Source: Bacteroidota bacterium
GTDB taxonomy: Bacteria > Bacteroidota > Bacteroidia > Palsa-965
Direction: 5' to 3'
Length of the DNA stretch: 64,000 nucleotides
Assembly (NCBI GenBank): GCA_006218065.1
Contig: VBWE01000004.1
Span: 31,160 to 95,159, forward strand
The position numbers and the translations under genes were made by a program. The notes under the pieces were generated by a model. The model did not search any database and was not told where the DNA came from. It worked only from the letters and a program-made list of their open reading frames with translations. The stretch's first letter is position 1. Each line of letters begins with the position of its first letter. Positions 26,839 through 36,136 of the stretch are shown piece by piece.

Positions 26839-27873
26839 CTACTTCTTCTTCAAACTCGATTCCCTCAAAACCAAAGTCGTCGGAAGCACGATCCGTTTAT
26901 TCTCCGCTTTATTTTTTGGTTTCTCGATCATTTCGAGCAGCAGTTCCATCGCTTTTTCGCCGATGTCCTGCATGGGCTGCGCGATGGCGGTTACCGGCGG
27001 GTCGCTGAGGCGGAACAGGTCCACGTCGTCGAAACTGACCAGCGCCACATCGTCGGGAATACGTTTGCCCATGCGGCGCACGGCTTCCATCGCGGCCACA
27101 GCCAGGTGGTTGTTCGCCGTAAAAATTGCCTGCGCATCCACGGCGGGCGAAAGCAGTTCGTGCATGGCCTGGTACACTTCGTCGCGGATGCGTTCGAAAG
27201 CGATTTCTTTCACCAGGTTCTTGTCGAATTTCACACTGAATTTTTTCAGCGCATCCTTGTAGCCTTCCAGGCGTTCGTTGATGCTGCTCAGGTGCGAGGG
27301 ACCGATGGTGAGCATAGCCGTACGGCGCTGCCCGCTTTTCATCAGTAAGGATACGGCATCGTAAGCGCCTTTGCGGTTGTCCACCAGCACGCAGCCTTTG
27401 TCCATTTTCGGCAGGTCGCGGTCGATGAGCACGAGCGGGTAGCCGGCTTTGCGCAGGGGAAGCAGCGGTGCGGCGGAATCCTGCGTGGTGCTGAGGATGA
27501 TGCCGTCGGCGCCCTGGCTGTCTTTCAGCAAACGGATGAGCTGCAGTTCGCGTTCCGGGATTTCGTCCGAACTGCATACCATCAAATGATAACCGGAACG
27601 TTCCGCGATATTTTCGATGCTGCGCGCGATGCGGGAATAAAAAGGATTCGCGATATCCGCCACGATCAGCCCGATGATTTTCGAACGGCCGGTTCGCAGT
27701 CCGCGGGCCATGCGGCTGGGCTGGTAGTCGAGCTGCTCGGCCAGTTTACGGACCGCTTCCTGTGTTTTTTTACTGATGCCGAACTGGTCGCCCTTGTCGT
27801 TGAGGACAAGTGACACGAGTGTTTTGGAAACTTTCAGCCGCTCGGCGATCGTTCCGATGGATACTTTTTTCAC
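26839..27873 (-). CDS. LacI family transcriptional regulator
   Basis: A 344-residue LacI/GalR-type repressor. The HTH is MKKVSIGTIAERLKVSKTLV with SLVLNDKGDQFGISKKTQEA, then a hinge helix (RMARGLRTGRSK) and a periplasmic-binding-protein-like sugar domain (GLIVADIANPFYSRIARSIE ... DDVALVSFDDVDLFRLSDPP). No ATG is available near the HTH; the GTG at 27873 is chosen, about 25 bp after a TATATTTG box. No sugar-utilisation genes adjoin it, so the target is unknown; it may act in trans. Confidence 0.92.
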   Translation of the reverse strand: MKKVSIGTIAERLKVSKTLVSLVLNDKGDQFGISKKTQEAVRKLAEQLDYQPSRMARGLRTGRSKIIGLIVADIANPFYSRIARSIENIAERSGYHLMVCSSDEIPERELQLIRLLKDSQGADGIILSTTQDSAAPLLPLRKAGYPLVLIDRDLPKMDKGCVLVDNRKGAYDAVSLLMKSGQRRTAMLTIGPSHLSSINERLEGYKDALKKFSVKFDKNLVKEIAFERIRDEVYQAMHELLSPAVDAQAIFTANNHLAVAAMEAVRRMGKRIPDDVALVSFDDVDLFRLSDPPVTAIAQPMQDIGEKAMELLLEMIEKPKNKAENKRIVLPTTLVLRESSLKKK

Positions 27874-27898
27874 GAGGGAGATTTTGTTTGTGTGAAAT

Positions 27899-27906
27899 CA
27901 AATATA
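27899..27906 (-). promoter_or_regulatory. -7 box of the LacI gene
   Basis: TATATTTG on the minus strand matches TAnnTTTG. The GTG start codon lies 25 bp downstream. No TTTG is found at the -33 position. Confidence 0.5.
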
Positions 27907-27996
27907 CAAAAACCCGCAAAAACCGTTTAGATGTAGGTTTAGCCGGAGCCGTTGCGTTCGGATTCCGCCCCGGGAATCCCCGGGATAAAAAAACAA

Positions 27997-28057
27997 CCAC
28001 GGAGGCACGGAGAACACAGAGGAACACAGAGTCTCCGTGTTCCTCTGTGTTCCGTGG
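27997..28057. repeat. Intergenic hairpin of ACACAGAG-type words
   Basis: The perfect 16-bp arms 28012-28027 and 28037-28052 flank a 9-nt loop, and CCACGGA (27997-28003) with TCCGTGG (28051-28057) closes the base with a bulge. The left arm is a run of degenerate words: CACGGAGG, CACGGAGAA, CACAGAGGAA, CACAGAG. It lies between the LacI promoter and the 3' end of the next gene. Confidence 0.8.
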
Positions 28058-28090
28058 TATATTTTAAAACGTTTTTAGTTTAGAAAAGAA

Positions 28091-30619
28091 TCACCGTTTC
28101 ATGATTTTTTTCACCGAGCGGTTTCCGTTCACCTGCAGGTCGAGCAGGTAAGCGCCGGCGGGCAAAGCGGAAATATCGACGGACTCTCCCGGGACGATAT
28201 TTTTTTCAAGCACCCGTTTCCCGTGCAGGTCATGCAGGCGGAGCATCCCGGAACGACCTTCGAAACCGACGGTTATTTTTTCATCCGCAGGATTCGGGTA
28301 CACGTGAAAAAGGAAAACGGATCCGCCGGCAGGTTGAATGCCCACGAGATCGTTGAGGCTCCGTTTGTAAACGCCTGCGCCGTGCGTATAAGCCATCAGC
28401 CCGCGGTCCGAAGGAGAAATGACGAGATCGAAAACCATGGTCGCATCATGGAAACCCGTATTGTGCGCAGTCCACGTCGTTCCGCCGTCTGTCGAGGCGA
28501 AAATGCCGAAATCCGATCCCGCGTAAATGATGTTCGGATAATCCGGGTCAACGGTAAGACAATGAAAAGGAACGTCGGGAAGCGACGTACTGATGTCCGT
28601 CCAGGTGGCGCCGGCATTCGTGCTTTTAAAAACGTGCCCGGTTCCGAAGCCGGAGAAAACGATATACACTTCTTTGCTGTTCTGCGGATTCACCGCGATG
28701 CGCCGAGGAAAACGATTGGGCAGCGAACCGGTAATCGAAGTGAACGAAGTTCCGCCGTTATCCGTCCGGTACACTTTCAGCGGACCGAGGTCAGGCGCGG
28801 TGGCTACGTAAAGCGTATCCGGGTTCGTATGCGAAACAGCAAGCGAAAGAATATCATTTCCGTCGGGATCGAAAGGCGTATTGCCGAGCGGGTTCCAGCT
28901 CATTCCGCCGTCGATGGATTTGTTCAGGTCTTCGCTTCCCGCATACATGACAGCGGGACTCGAGGGCGCCAGGATATACGGAGCGAGGAATGCCGCAGGA
29001 TTATTTCCGAAAGCGCTGGCCGGCGTGTTGATGATCTGGTCCCAGAAAGATTGTCCCTGGTCGTACGACACGAATACGTTCAGGTTCTGGTACGCGGCAT
29101 ATTGTGTATAATCATTGGTCGGATCGATGGCGTTGTAACATCCATCGCCGCCCAGCACGCCCAGCGTCCAGTAATTGGTTCCGAGATACTGGTTGGTGAA
29201 ATTATCCTGCAAACCGCCCAGCGCGATATTCGGGTCGGTAGCCGAAACAGAACCGATATAAAACTGCGTGGTCACATAACCATCCACGCAGGAGTATACG
29301 GTTTGCCCGAAATCATTCGAGCGATACAGTCCGCCGTCGGTTGCGATATACACATGATCCGGGTTCAGCGGGTTGAGGATGACATCGTGAATATCGGAGT
29401 GCAGCCATTCGCCGAAACCAGCCGTAGTGGAAAAATTGTTTCCCCCATCGGCAGATTCATGCAGTTCGACACCACCGGCGAGTATACTGCTGCTCATGCC
29501 CGGTTTGATGACCATGCCTTCGGAGTACCATCCCTGGTAACTCATCACATCCTGCGTGCTTCGCGGAGTCCAGGTCAATCCTTTATCCGCGGTCGTATAA
29601 AAGCCGACGGTGTTGAACGCATTCGCTACCTGCGCAATCGCGACATCATTATTGTCATCCCAGAGGGAGATTGTGATCCTGCCGTCATGCGTATTCGCCG
29701 GAAGTCCGTTGGCAACGATGCTCCAGTTTTGCCCGCTGTTCGTGGTCCGGTAAAGTCCTTTGCCCGTGCTGTTCATATTTCCGACGCCGGCCATCAGTAT
29801 GGCGGTATCTGTTTTATGGATCACGAGATCGGTCACCATTTGCGCATTCAGCACGGAATTCCAGCTTGCTCCGAGGTCGGTGCTTTTATAAACACCTTCG
29901 GTTGTCGCGGCATAAAGTGTATTCGGATTGAGCGGGTTGAAAACGATTTCCCAGATGCCGCGGTTTTGCTGGTACATCCAGTTGAGCGAGGGCGTCCAGG
30001 TGAGGCCGCCGTCGGTGCTTTTGAAAATGCCCATACCGTGCGTGCCGCGCGTGGTGCGGTCGGTGAGGCCGTTGGTGGATGTGCCGTAATTGTACGTTTC
30101 ACCCGTGCCGATGAACATGATGTTCGGATTGGTGGGATGAAAAGCGATGCTGCTCACGCCAAGTACGGGATAACCGATCGGGACATACGTCCACGCATTC
30201 TGACCGATACCCCCTGTAGTCGATTTCCACAAACCGCCGCTGGCCGAGCCGAGCCAGACCGTGCCCGTATCGTTGGGTTGCAGCACAACGCACAAAGTAC
30301 GTCCGCCCATATTGTTCGGGCCGATGCTTGTCCAGTTCCCGATTGCAGCGGCACGATTCGGCGCCGGTGCAAAATGCTGCCGGTAAAATTCCCAGGCCTT
30401 GCCGTATGCATCCGGCGGAATATCCACGTTCGGGTACGAACGGCTGAGCGAGAGAAACTGCAAGGCATCCAGGGCTTCTGTGGGCGATTCGCGATGTTCT
30501 TTTTTCCTGGCAGCGGAAATGCTTCGTGACTTTTCCGGCGACTTGACTGAAAAAGCAACCATGATTACAGCGGCTGCGGAAAACAAAAAGGCGATCAGCC
30601 TGAAAGACGGGATGCGCAT
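28091..30619 (-). CDS. Secreted BNR/sortilin-like beta-propeller protein with T9SS type A tail
   Basis: An 842-residue exported protein. An N-terminal signal or anchor (LIAFLFSAAAVIMVAFSV, about 8-25) is followed by many BNR/VPS10-like propeller blades carrying Asp-box motifs such as STDGGLTWTPS, STDLGASWNSV, SADGGNNFST, STNAGATWTDIS and STDGGTTWTAH. The last 75 residues, FHVYPNPADEKITVGFEG ... LPAGAYLLDLQV, form the Por_Secre_tail sorting domain. It is related to glycosyl-hydrolase-type or photosystem assembly-like propellers, but no sialidase Arg triad or other active site can be assigned. The next gene upstream is also a T9SS cargo on the same strand, 95 bp away. Confidence 0.87.
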   Translation of the reverse strand: MRIPSFRLIAFLFSAAAVIMVAFSVKSPEKSRSISAARKKEHRESPTEALDALQFLSLSRSYPNVDIPPDAYGKAWEFYRQHFAPAPNRAAAIGNWTSIGPNNMGGRTLCVVLQPNDTGTVWLGSASGGLWKSTTGGIGQNAWTYVPIGYPVLGVSSIAFHPTNPNIMFIGTGETYNYGTSTNGLTDRTTRGTHGMGIFKSTDGGLTWTPSLNWMYQQNRGIWEIVFNPLNPNTLYAATTEGVYKSTDLGASWNSVLNAQMVTDLVIHKTDTAILMAGVGNMNSTGKGLYRTTNSGQNWSIVANGLPANTHDGRITISLWDDNNDVAIAQVANAFNTVGFYTTADKGLTWTPRSTQDVMSYQGWYSEGMVIKPGMSSSILAGGVELHESADGGNNFSTTAGFGEWLHSDIHDVILNPLNPDHVYIATDGGLYRSNDFGQTVYSCVDGYVTTQFYIGSVSATDPNIALGGLQDNFTNQYLGTNYWTLGVLGGDGCYNAIDPTNDYTQYAAYQNLNVFVSYDQGQSFWDQIINTPASAFGNNPAAFLAPYILAPSSPAVMYAGSEDLNKSIDGGMSWNPLGNTPFDPDGNDILSLAVSHTNPDTLYVATAPDLGPLKVYRTDNGGTSFTSITGSLPNRFPRRIAVNPQNSKEVYIVFSGFGTGHVFKSTNAGATWTDISTSLPDVPFHCLTVDPDYPNIIYAGSDFGIFASTDGGTTWTAHNTGFHDATMVFDLVISPSDRGLMAYTHGAGVYKRSLNDLVGIQPAGGSVFLFHVYPNPADEKITVGFEGRSGMLRLHDLHGKRVLEKNIVPGESVDISALPAGAYLLDLQVNGNRSVKKIMKR

Positions 30620-30714
30620 GAGTAGGTACGTTTTCCTGAAAGATCGGGAAACCCGCAGGTAAAATCAAACAGGTAAACGGACAAACGGTTGCACTTGTTG
30701 CCGTGCGGAAAAAA

Positions 30715-32931
30715 TCACATCCTCACCAGCCGCTGCATCGTATGGTCATTCACTTTTAAAAGGTACATGCCTGCGGGATACCCGGAAAGATCAAGCGTGA
30801 TTTCATTTGCCGGCGATTCATAATTCCTGCGGATGATTTCTTTTCCGCTGATATCGAAAAGTTGCAGCATGTTCACGCCGCTTCCTGCAAGAATACTAAC
30901 CAGGCCGGAAGACGGGTTCGGGAAAATGCGAAGTTCATCGGCAGCAGTAAGTTCAGTATCGCCGGTAGAGCAGGGATTGCTGCTGCTGATCAGCACACGC
31001 GCCGACCAGGGAGGCAAAGTGAGGCTGCCGCAATACACGGTACTGTCGAGGTCGAAATATTCGGTATTGCCCAGCGGGTAGTTCACCGGCTGATCACTGT
31101 CGTTGCTGAACAGCTGCGAATAATTCGCGGGAAAAGTCCACTGGTAAAAACTCGGTATGGTTTGCGCATCAAAACCGAGTCCCTGCCAGCTGTTGAGCGT
31201 ATAGCCGTTTGTCTGGAACGACTGCTGGTTGAGGCGCGTGCAAACGGTATCATTATAAGGCTGGCAATAGTAATTCGAATCGATCACGCCGGTATTCCAG
31301 CTTTGGTAGCTACTGGCCTGGCCGAGGCACCGTGCATCATTATCAAGACAATAAAAAACGTTATGCGTGATGCGGTTGTTGATCACCGGAACCGGGTTGG
31401 CCTGGATATCGTTCGTATTGTCGATGATGATCATGCCCTGGTCGCCGGCGCCGTAAACGATGTTGTTTGTAAAGACGTTATCCTGTGCGCCGGGATTAAG
31501 CTGCATGCCGTTGTGCGCCTGCTGCGAGATCACGTTACTGTCGGCCGTACAATGATTCACCCAGAAATCGAAATAGATCGCGGGCGTTTTGAAATCCGTT
31601 GCCGGCGTGGCCTGCGGGTAACCGTCGCTGGCGGTGATGAAATTTTTCCGCACAGTCACATACTGCGAAGCGGGACCGTAGAGGTAAACCGACCCGGCAT
31701 CGCTCAGCCGCATCATGCAATGATCCAGGATATTTTTCTCTGCGATATTGTATTTGCCGTCGGGGCGGATGCCGCAATAGCCCACGCTGTCGATCACATT
31801 GTACGCGATGGTGCAGTAATCCGAACGGAAAAGCGAGATTCCCGCCATGCCGTCGGCGCCGCTGATGCCGTAGCCGGGAAAAAGCCCGATGCGGTTAAAC
31901 GTATTGTAGCTGAACGTGGAATTCCTGCAGGTATCGCCGTGAAGCGCTTTGCCGTGGATATCGTAAAAATCATTCTGATCGGCCGTGAGTAAATCACCCT
32001 GGAGAAAAATTCCGTAACGCAGCTGGCGGCTGAACGTGCAATTCGTGATTTCGATATGCTGGCAGTTCACGCCTGTAAAATTCACCGCATCCACGGACTG
32101 TCCTTTGAAATGAATATTGCTGATATGAATATTGTTCCTGTTCGGGTTGCCGCGGATGCCGTAATCGTAAACGCCCGCTTCGATGGTCAGCCCGCTGATC
32201 TGCCCGCCGGGAACATAGAGATGCAGCTGCGAATCGTAAACCCATTCGTACGCGGTATCCAGCATATTCCGTTTTCCGCGCAGGTAATACCCGAAACCGG
32301 CCGAAGGTGTAAACGAACTGCCGATGGAATACGTGATCGCGGTGGATGTATTGGATGCCACCGGCGCATTTTCCCAGGTAAAGTTTGATGTTCGTACACA
32401 TGCGGTCGCTCCTGCATAATTTCCGGCGGGCAGTTGATTATCAGTGAAACCCATGTTGTTGGTTACGGCATCCATCGTATAGTAACCCGAGTTCGGCATG
32501 CGGGCGATCATGGCCTGCGTATTGTTCACGTACAGATTTTTCACCTGGATGCCTGTGTTCAGGTGAAACGTATCGCCGGTTTGCGTAAACGAAGCGCCGG
32601 CCAGGGTCGTGTCGCCGGCGATAACCGGTTTGCTGCCGCTGCCATAGCTGGTAAAAACGATCGGCGTCCCGGGATTCCCGTTATCAGCCAGGTTGAGCTG
32701 CCCGCTGAACGTGTCGCCGCAGCGCAGGAAAACCGAATCGCCCGGGTTCAGGCCGGGGAACTGCATGTACGCATTCAATTTGTGCAGCGTTTTCCAGGCA
32801 TCGCCGGAAGAGTTGCCGCTGTTGTTGATGTCATCGCCTGCGGCAGAAATATAAAACTTGTTTTGCGCAGTGAGTCGGCAGGCAAGCAATAAGAGAAAAA
32901 GGGCAAGGAGCACGAGGGTACGGATGGACAT
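30715..32931 (-). CDS. Secreted right-handed parallel beta-helix protein with T9SS type A tail
   Basis: A 738-residue secreted protein. The signal peptide MSIRTLVLLALFLLLLACRL ends near AQNKFYIS. Residues about 25-120 (KFYISAAGDDINNSGNSSGD, AWKTLHKL) are the usual entry to pectate-lyase-like beta-helices. Successive parallel beta-helix turns follow (NIHISNIHFKG, HIEITNCTFSR, NSTFSYNTF, YCTIAYNVIDSVGYCGIRPD, NVFTNNIVYGAGDQGMIIID). The tail LRIFPNPSSGLVSILAGSG ... GYPAGMYLLKV is a Por_Secre_tail domain. It probably acts on or binds polysaccharide; the substrate is unknown. Confidence 0.87.
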   Translation of the reverse strand: MSIRTLVLLALFLLLLACRLTAQNKFYISAAGDDINNSGNSSGDAWKTLHKLNAYMQFPGLNPGDSVFLRCGDTFSGQLNLADNGNPGTPIVFTSYGSGSKPVIAGDTTLAGASFTQTGDTFHLNTGIQVKNLYVNNTQAMIARMPNSGYYTMDAVTNNMGFTDNQLPAGNYAGATACVRTSNFTWENAPVASNTSTAITYSIGSSFTPSAGFGYYLRGKRNMLDTAYEWVYDSQLHLYVPGGQISGLTIEAGVYDYGIRGNPNRNNIHISNIHFKGQSVDAVNFTGVNCQHIEITNCTFSRQLRYGIFLQGDLLTADQNDFYDIHGKALHGDTCRNSTFSYNTFNRIGLFPGYGISGADGMAGISLFRSDYCTIAYNVIDSVGYCGIRPDGKYNIAEKNILDHCMMRLSDAGSVYLYGPASQYVTVRKNFITASDGYPQATPATDFKTPAIYFDFWVNHCTADSNVISQQAHNGMQLNPGAQDNVFTNNIVYGAGDQGMIIIDNTNDIQANPVPVINNRITHNVFYCLDNDARCLGQASSYQSWNTGVIDSNYYCQPYNDTVCTRLNQQSFQTNGYTLNSWQGLGFDAQTIPSFYQWTFPANYSQLFSNDSDQPVNYPLGNTEYFDLDSTVYCGSLTLPPWSARVLISSSNPCSTGDTELTAADELRIFPNPSSGLVSILAGSGVNMLQLFDISGKEIIRRNYESPANEITLDLSGYPAGMYLLKVNDHTMQRLVRM

Positions 32932-33067
32932 AAGCGTTGCGTTTCGGGTATGATGCCTGAAAAATACGAAGGTTTAATATTCAGTACTTAACACGCTTTA
33001 ACAGGCGCCTGTCAATAAATGCCTGATTTCCACGTTAAAAGCTGGATTTGTTCAAACTTTTTTGTAG

Positions 33068-33075
33068 TATCTTTG
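33068..33075 (+). promoter_or_regulatory. -7 box of dxs
   Basis: TATCTTTG matches TAnnTTTG exactly. TTTG at 33047-33050 lies 17 bp upstream, a little closer than usual. The ATG is at 33089, 13 bp downstream. A perfect 12-bp palindrome ACAGGCGCCTGT is at 33001-33012. Confidence 0.6.
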
Positions 33076-33088
33076 TTCACCATTCAGC

Positions 33089-35035
33089 ATGGGACATTCC
33101 TCCAATAACGAGTTTCACGCGGGCGACCTGCTCGGCCAGATCAATATCCCGGCCGATCTGCGGCGCCTCGACCCTGCACAGCTTGCCCAGGTAAGTAAGG
33201 AACTGCGCCAGTTCATTATTGACCTGGTTTCCGTCAAAGGCGGGCATTTCGGCGCCAGCCTGGGTGTAGTGGAACTTACCGTCGCCCTGCACTATATTTT
33301 CGATACACCGTATGATCAGCTTGTCTGGGACGTAGGTCACCAGGCCTACGGGCATAAGATACTGACCGGTCGCCGCGAAGTTTTCCATACCAACCGGAAA
33401 TACAAAGGCATCAGCGGTTTCCCCAAACGCAGCGAAAGCGAATACGATACGTTCGGGGTAGGGCATTCGTCCACTTCCATCTCGGCTGCGCTGGGCATGG
33501 CGGTGGCTTCGCGCTATAAAAAGGAGAAAAACCGGAACGTAGTTGCCGTGATCGGCGACGGGGCGATGACGGCGGGAATGGCTTTCGAAGGTTTGAACCA
33601 TGCCGGGATTGAAAAAAGCAACCTGCTGGTGGTGCTCAACGACAACTGCATGAGCATTGATCCCAACGTGGGCGCGCTGAAAGAGTACCTGAACGATATT
33701 ACCACGTCGCATACCTATAATAAAGTAAAGGACGAGGTTTGGAAAATGCTGGGTAAAATCAGCAAGTTCGGCCCCGACGCACAGAAAATCGCCGCCCGCG
33801 TGAGTGATGCGCTGAAAGGTTCGCTGCTCAAGCAAAGTAACCTGTTCGAATCGCTCCGGTTCCGTTATTTCGGTCCGGTTGACGGGCATGACGTGGATCG
33901 CTTAGTGAAAGTACTCGGCGATATGAAAGACATTCCCGGCCCGAAGATCCTGCACGTGCTCACGGTCAAAGGCAAAGGATTCAAACCTTCGGAAGAAGGA
34001 AATCCAACGCTCTGGCATTCGCCCGGCCTGTTCGATAAAAATACCGGCAAGCTGGTCAAAGCGCATTCCACCGATCCGCAGCCGCCCAAATACCAGGACG
34101 TTTTCGGACACACGATCGTGGAACTGGCGGAACAAAATCCGAAGATCATGGGCGTTACGCCTGCCATGCCCACGGGCTGCTCGCTCAACATCATGATGAA
34201 AGCCATGCCCGACCGCGCTTTTGACGTGGGCATCGCGGAGCAGCACGCGGTTACTTTCAGCGCCGGACTGGCGACACAAGGACTTGTTCCGTTCTGCAAT
34301 ATTTATTCGTCCTTCATGCAGCGCGCTTACGACCAGGTGGTGCATGATGCGGCTTTGCAGAAACTGCATGTGGTTTTTTGCCTCGATCGCGGCGGACTTG
34401 CCGGGAACGACGGTCCCACGCACCACGGCGCCTTCGATATCGCGTACTTCCGCTGCATCCCGAACATGGTGGTCAGCGCGCCGATGAACGAACAGGAACT
34501 GCGCAACCTGATGTACACCGCGCAGCTCGAAAAAAACGCGCTCCCGTTTTCCATCCGCTATCCGCGCGGAAACGGCGTGATGCCGGAATGGCGCACGGCT
34601 TTCGAAGAAATTGAAATCGGCAAGGGCAGGAAAGTAAGCGACGGAAAACACATCGCGATCCTTTCGTTCGGGCATCCCGGGAATTTCGTGGTGGAAGCCT
34701 GTGAAACGCTGAAGAAAAAACAGGTGGACGCCGCGCATTACGATATGCGTTTCGCGAAACCGCTCGATGAAGAAATGCTTCACGAAGTCTTTACGAAATT
34801 CGATAAAATAATTACCGTGGAAGACGGCTGCATCCAGGGCGGATTCGGAAGCGCCGTATTGGAGTTCATGGCCGATCACGGCTACCATGCCGAAGTAAAA
34901 CGCCTCGGTATTCCCGACCGGTTCATCGAACACGGCGAACAACCCGAGCTGTGGAACGAATGCGGTTTCGATGCCGCTGCGATTACCGCTGCTGCAGAAG
35001 AGATGGTGCTGGAGTCAGCGAAAATCAATATTTGA
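33089..35035 (+). CDS. dxs: 1-deoxy-D-xylulose-5-phosphate synthase
   Basis: A 648-residue transketolase-like enzyme that condenses pyruvate and glyceraldehyde-3-phosphate, the first step of the non-mevalonate isoprenoid pathway. The ThDP motif is [20 protein letters not shown] through VVLNDN; the substrate-binding [17 protein letters not shown] and [17 protein letters not shown] are intact. The catalytic Glu of the pyrimidine domain appears in [10 protein letters not shown]. Length matches the family. It stands alone between the divergent beta-helix gene and the convergent DUF2589 operon. Confidence 0.97.
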   Translation: MGHSSNNEFHAGDLLGQINIPADLRRLDPAQLAQVSKELRQFIIDLVSVKGGHFGASLGVVELTVALHYIFDTPYDQLVWDVGHQAYGHKILTGRREVFHTNRKYKGISGFPKRSESEYDTFGVGHSSTSISAALGMAVASRYKKEKNRNVVAVIGDGAMTAGMAFEGLNHAGIEKSNLLVVLNDNCMSIDPNVGALKEYLNDITTSHTYNKVKDEVWKMLGKISKFGPDAQKIAARVSDALKGSLLKQSNLFESLRFRYFGPVDGHDVDRLVKVLGDMKDIPGPKILHVLTVKGKGFKPSEEGNPTLWHSPGLFDKNTGKLVKAHSTDPQPPKYQDVFGHTIVELAEQNPKIMGVTPAMPTGCSLNIMMKAMPDRAFDVGIAEQHAVTFSAGLATQGLVPFCNIYSSFMQRAYDQVVHDAALQKLHVVFCLDRGGLAGNDGPTHHGAFDIAYFRCIPNMVVSAPMNEQELRNLMYTAQLEKNALPFSIRYPRGNGVMPEWRTAFEEIEIGKGRKVSDGKHIAILSFGHPGNFVVEACETLKKKQVDAAHYDMRFAKPLDEEMLHEVFTKFDKIITVEDGCIQGGFGSAVLEFMADHGYHAEVKRLGIPDRFIEHGEQPELWNECGFDAAAITAAAEEMVLESAKINI

Positions 35036-35090
35036 AGTTCAGCTTATAGGACTTGAAAGTGTTTCCATCCCTCAACGAGACCCCCGTATA

Positions 35091-35522
35091 TTATTGATTG
35101 TTCGGCTGCGCGTCTCTTATCATTGCGTTTGCTTTCTCAAAATCGCTCTGTAGTTTCTGAAGCGCATCCAGCGATTCTTTCGAACTTCCGATGTCGATCT
35201 GCAGTTCAAGTAAACAATTGGTACAATAAACCGGTTTCCCCGAAAGCAGTTGTGGAATGGTAATCTGAATACGAAAACGACAACGGGGACAAATCAACCC
35301 GGGTTCGTTCGAAACCTCGGCAGCTACTTCGTATGGTCGTTCTTCTTCCTGGAAAGTAACAAGAGGTGCAGCATTTTCGGCAGTTGCAGGGACAGCCGAA
35401 GCCGTTTTGTTTCCTTTATCGGACGCGGAGTCCTGTTTTTTTTCGGATGGCGCTGTCCAGCCAAATAAACGGAGAATCCAGTAAAAAAGCGTTCTGAAAA
35501 AAAACACTATGGCCTTAATCAT
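35091..35522 (-). CDS. Membrane-anchored zinc-ribbon protein (DUF2589 operon)
   Basis: A 143-residue protein that I cannot name. Residues 4-22 (AIVFFFRTLFYWILRLFGW) form one amphipathic or membrane segment. A Ser/Ala/Lys linker follows, then LICPRCRFRIQITIPQLLSG and VYCTNCLLELQIDI, whose CxxC pairs suit a zinc ribbon, and a C-terminal helix (SLDALQKLQSDFEKANAMI). It is last in a five-gene operon, 1 bp after the second DUF2589 gene, and converges with dxs. It might tether or recognise the DUF2589 proteins at the membrane; this is inference from position only. Confidence 0.72.
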   Translation of the reverse strand: MIKAIVFFFRTLFYWILRLFGWTAPSEKKQDSASDKGNKTASAVPATAENAAPLVTFQEEERPYEVAAEVSNEPGLICPRCRFRIQITIPQLLSGKPVYCTNCLLELQIDIGSSKESLDALQKLQSDFEKANAMIRDAQPNNQ

Positions 35523-35523
35523 T

Positions 35524-36090
35524 TCAACGTGATTTACCGTTAACCAGGTTAGAGCCTTGTACAGCGTTATCCATAATCATAAACAATTTCTGCAAGCCCA
35601 TCGGAATATCGGATTGTACCAGGTTGATCTTCACTTTCATGTCAAAGCTGGTCTTCGTGTCTTCCGACCCTTTGGAAGAGCCGGTGATCATACCGACCAG
35701 GCCGGTTTGTTCTTTCCGGAAAAAGGACGAAGAAGATTTAAAATCCAGGTTTCGGTTGATTTTTTGCGTATCAACAACAGCGAGATTAAACTCCAGGGAG
35801 GCATCTTTAATCTGGAGCAGTGGAATAGGTATGAGTGAAAGCAGTGGTATGGAAATACGGTCGGTAATTGTTTTCCCGTTTACATCCTGTTTCTGGTAAG
35901 TGAATGTAACCGTTTTCAGTTTTCCGAATGTATCTTCATTTCCGTCTTTATCCGGAACAAAACCTACCGATGCGATGAAATCTCGCGAGGTTTGCGCCGC
36001 CAGGGCCTCGGCTTCAATCATTGCAATAAGTGGAGCCCCGATTAAATCCCCCCACGGTAGTGTTACGATCGGTCTTAGTTGTGTTGCCAT
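35524..36090 (-). CDS. DUF2589 domain protein (second copy)
   Basis: A 188-residue DUF2589-type protein (function unknown). The N-terminal helix PWGDLIGAPLIAMIEAEALA closely parallels PFGHIIGSPMKAAIEAQALA in the first copy. A beta core (ISIPLLSLIPIPLLQIKDAS, LEFNLAVVDTQ) and a C-terminal segment MGLQKLFMIMDNAVQ follow; the first copy has AGLSKVLTILEQSIR there. No signal peptide or membrane segment is present. It is the fourth gene of the operon, 46 bp after the transpeptidase-like gene. Confidence 0.82.
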   Translation of the reverse strand: MATQLRPIVTLPWGDLIGAPLIAMIEAEALAAQTSRDFIASVGFVPDKDGNEDTFGKLKTVTFTYQKQDVNGKTITDRISIPLLSLIPIPLLQIKDASLEFNLAVVDTQKINRNLDFKSSSSFFRKEQTGLVGMITGSSKGSEDTKTSFDMKVKINLVQSDIPMGLQKLFMIMDNAVQGSNLVNGKSR

Positions 36091-36136
36091 AGGAATATTT
36101 AAAATAAAATAAAGGCCTGTGTTTTTTTCAGGGCCT

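Noticed and set aside
28223..30529. A 768-codon open frame on the plus strand opposite the propeller protein
   Set aside because: The minus-strand protein has a signal peptide, Asp-box repeats and a T9SS tail; the opposite frame is Arg/Val/Ile-rich with no domain and arises from codon bias.
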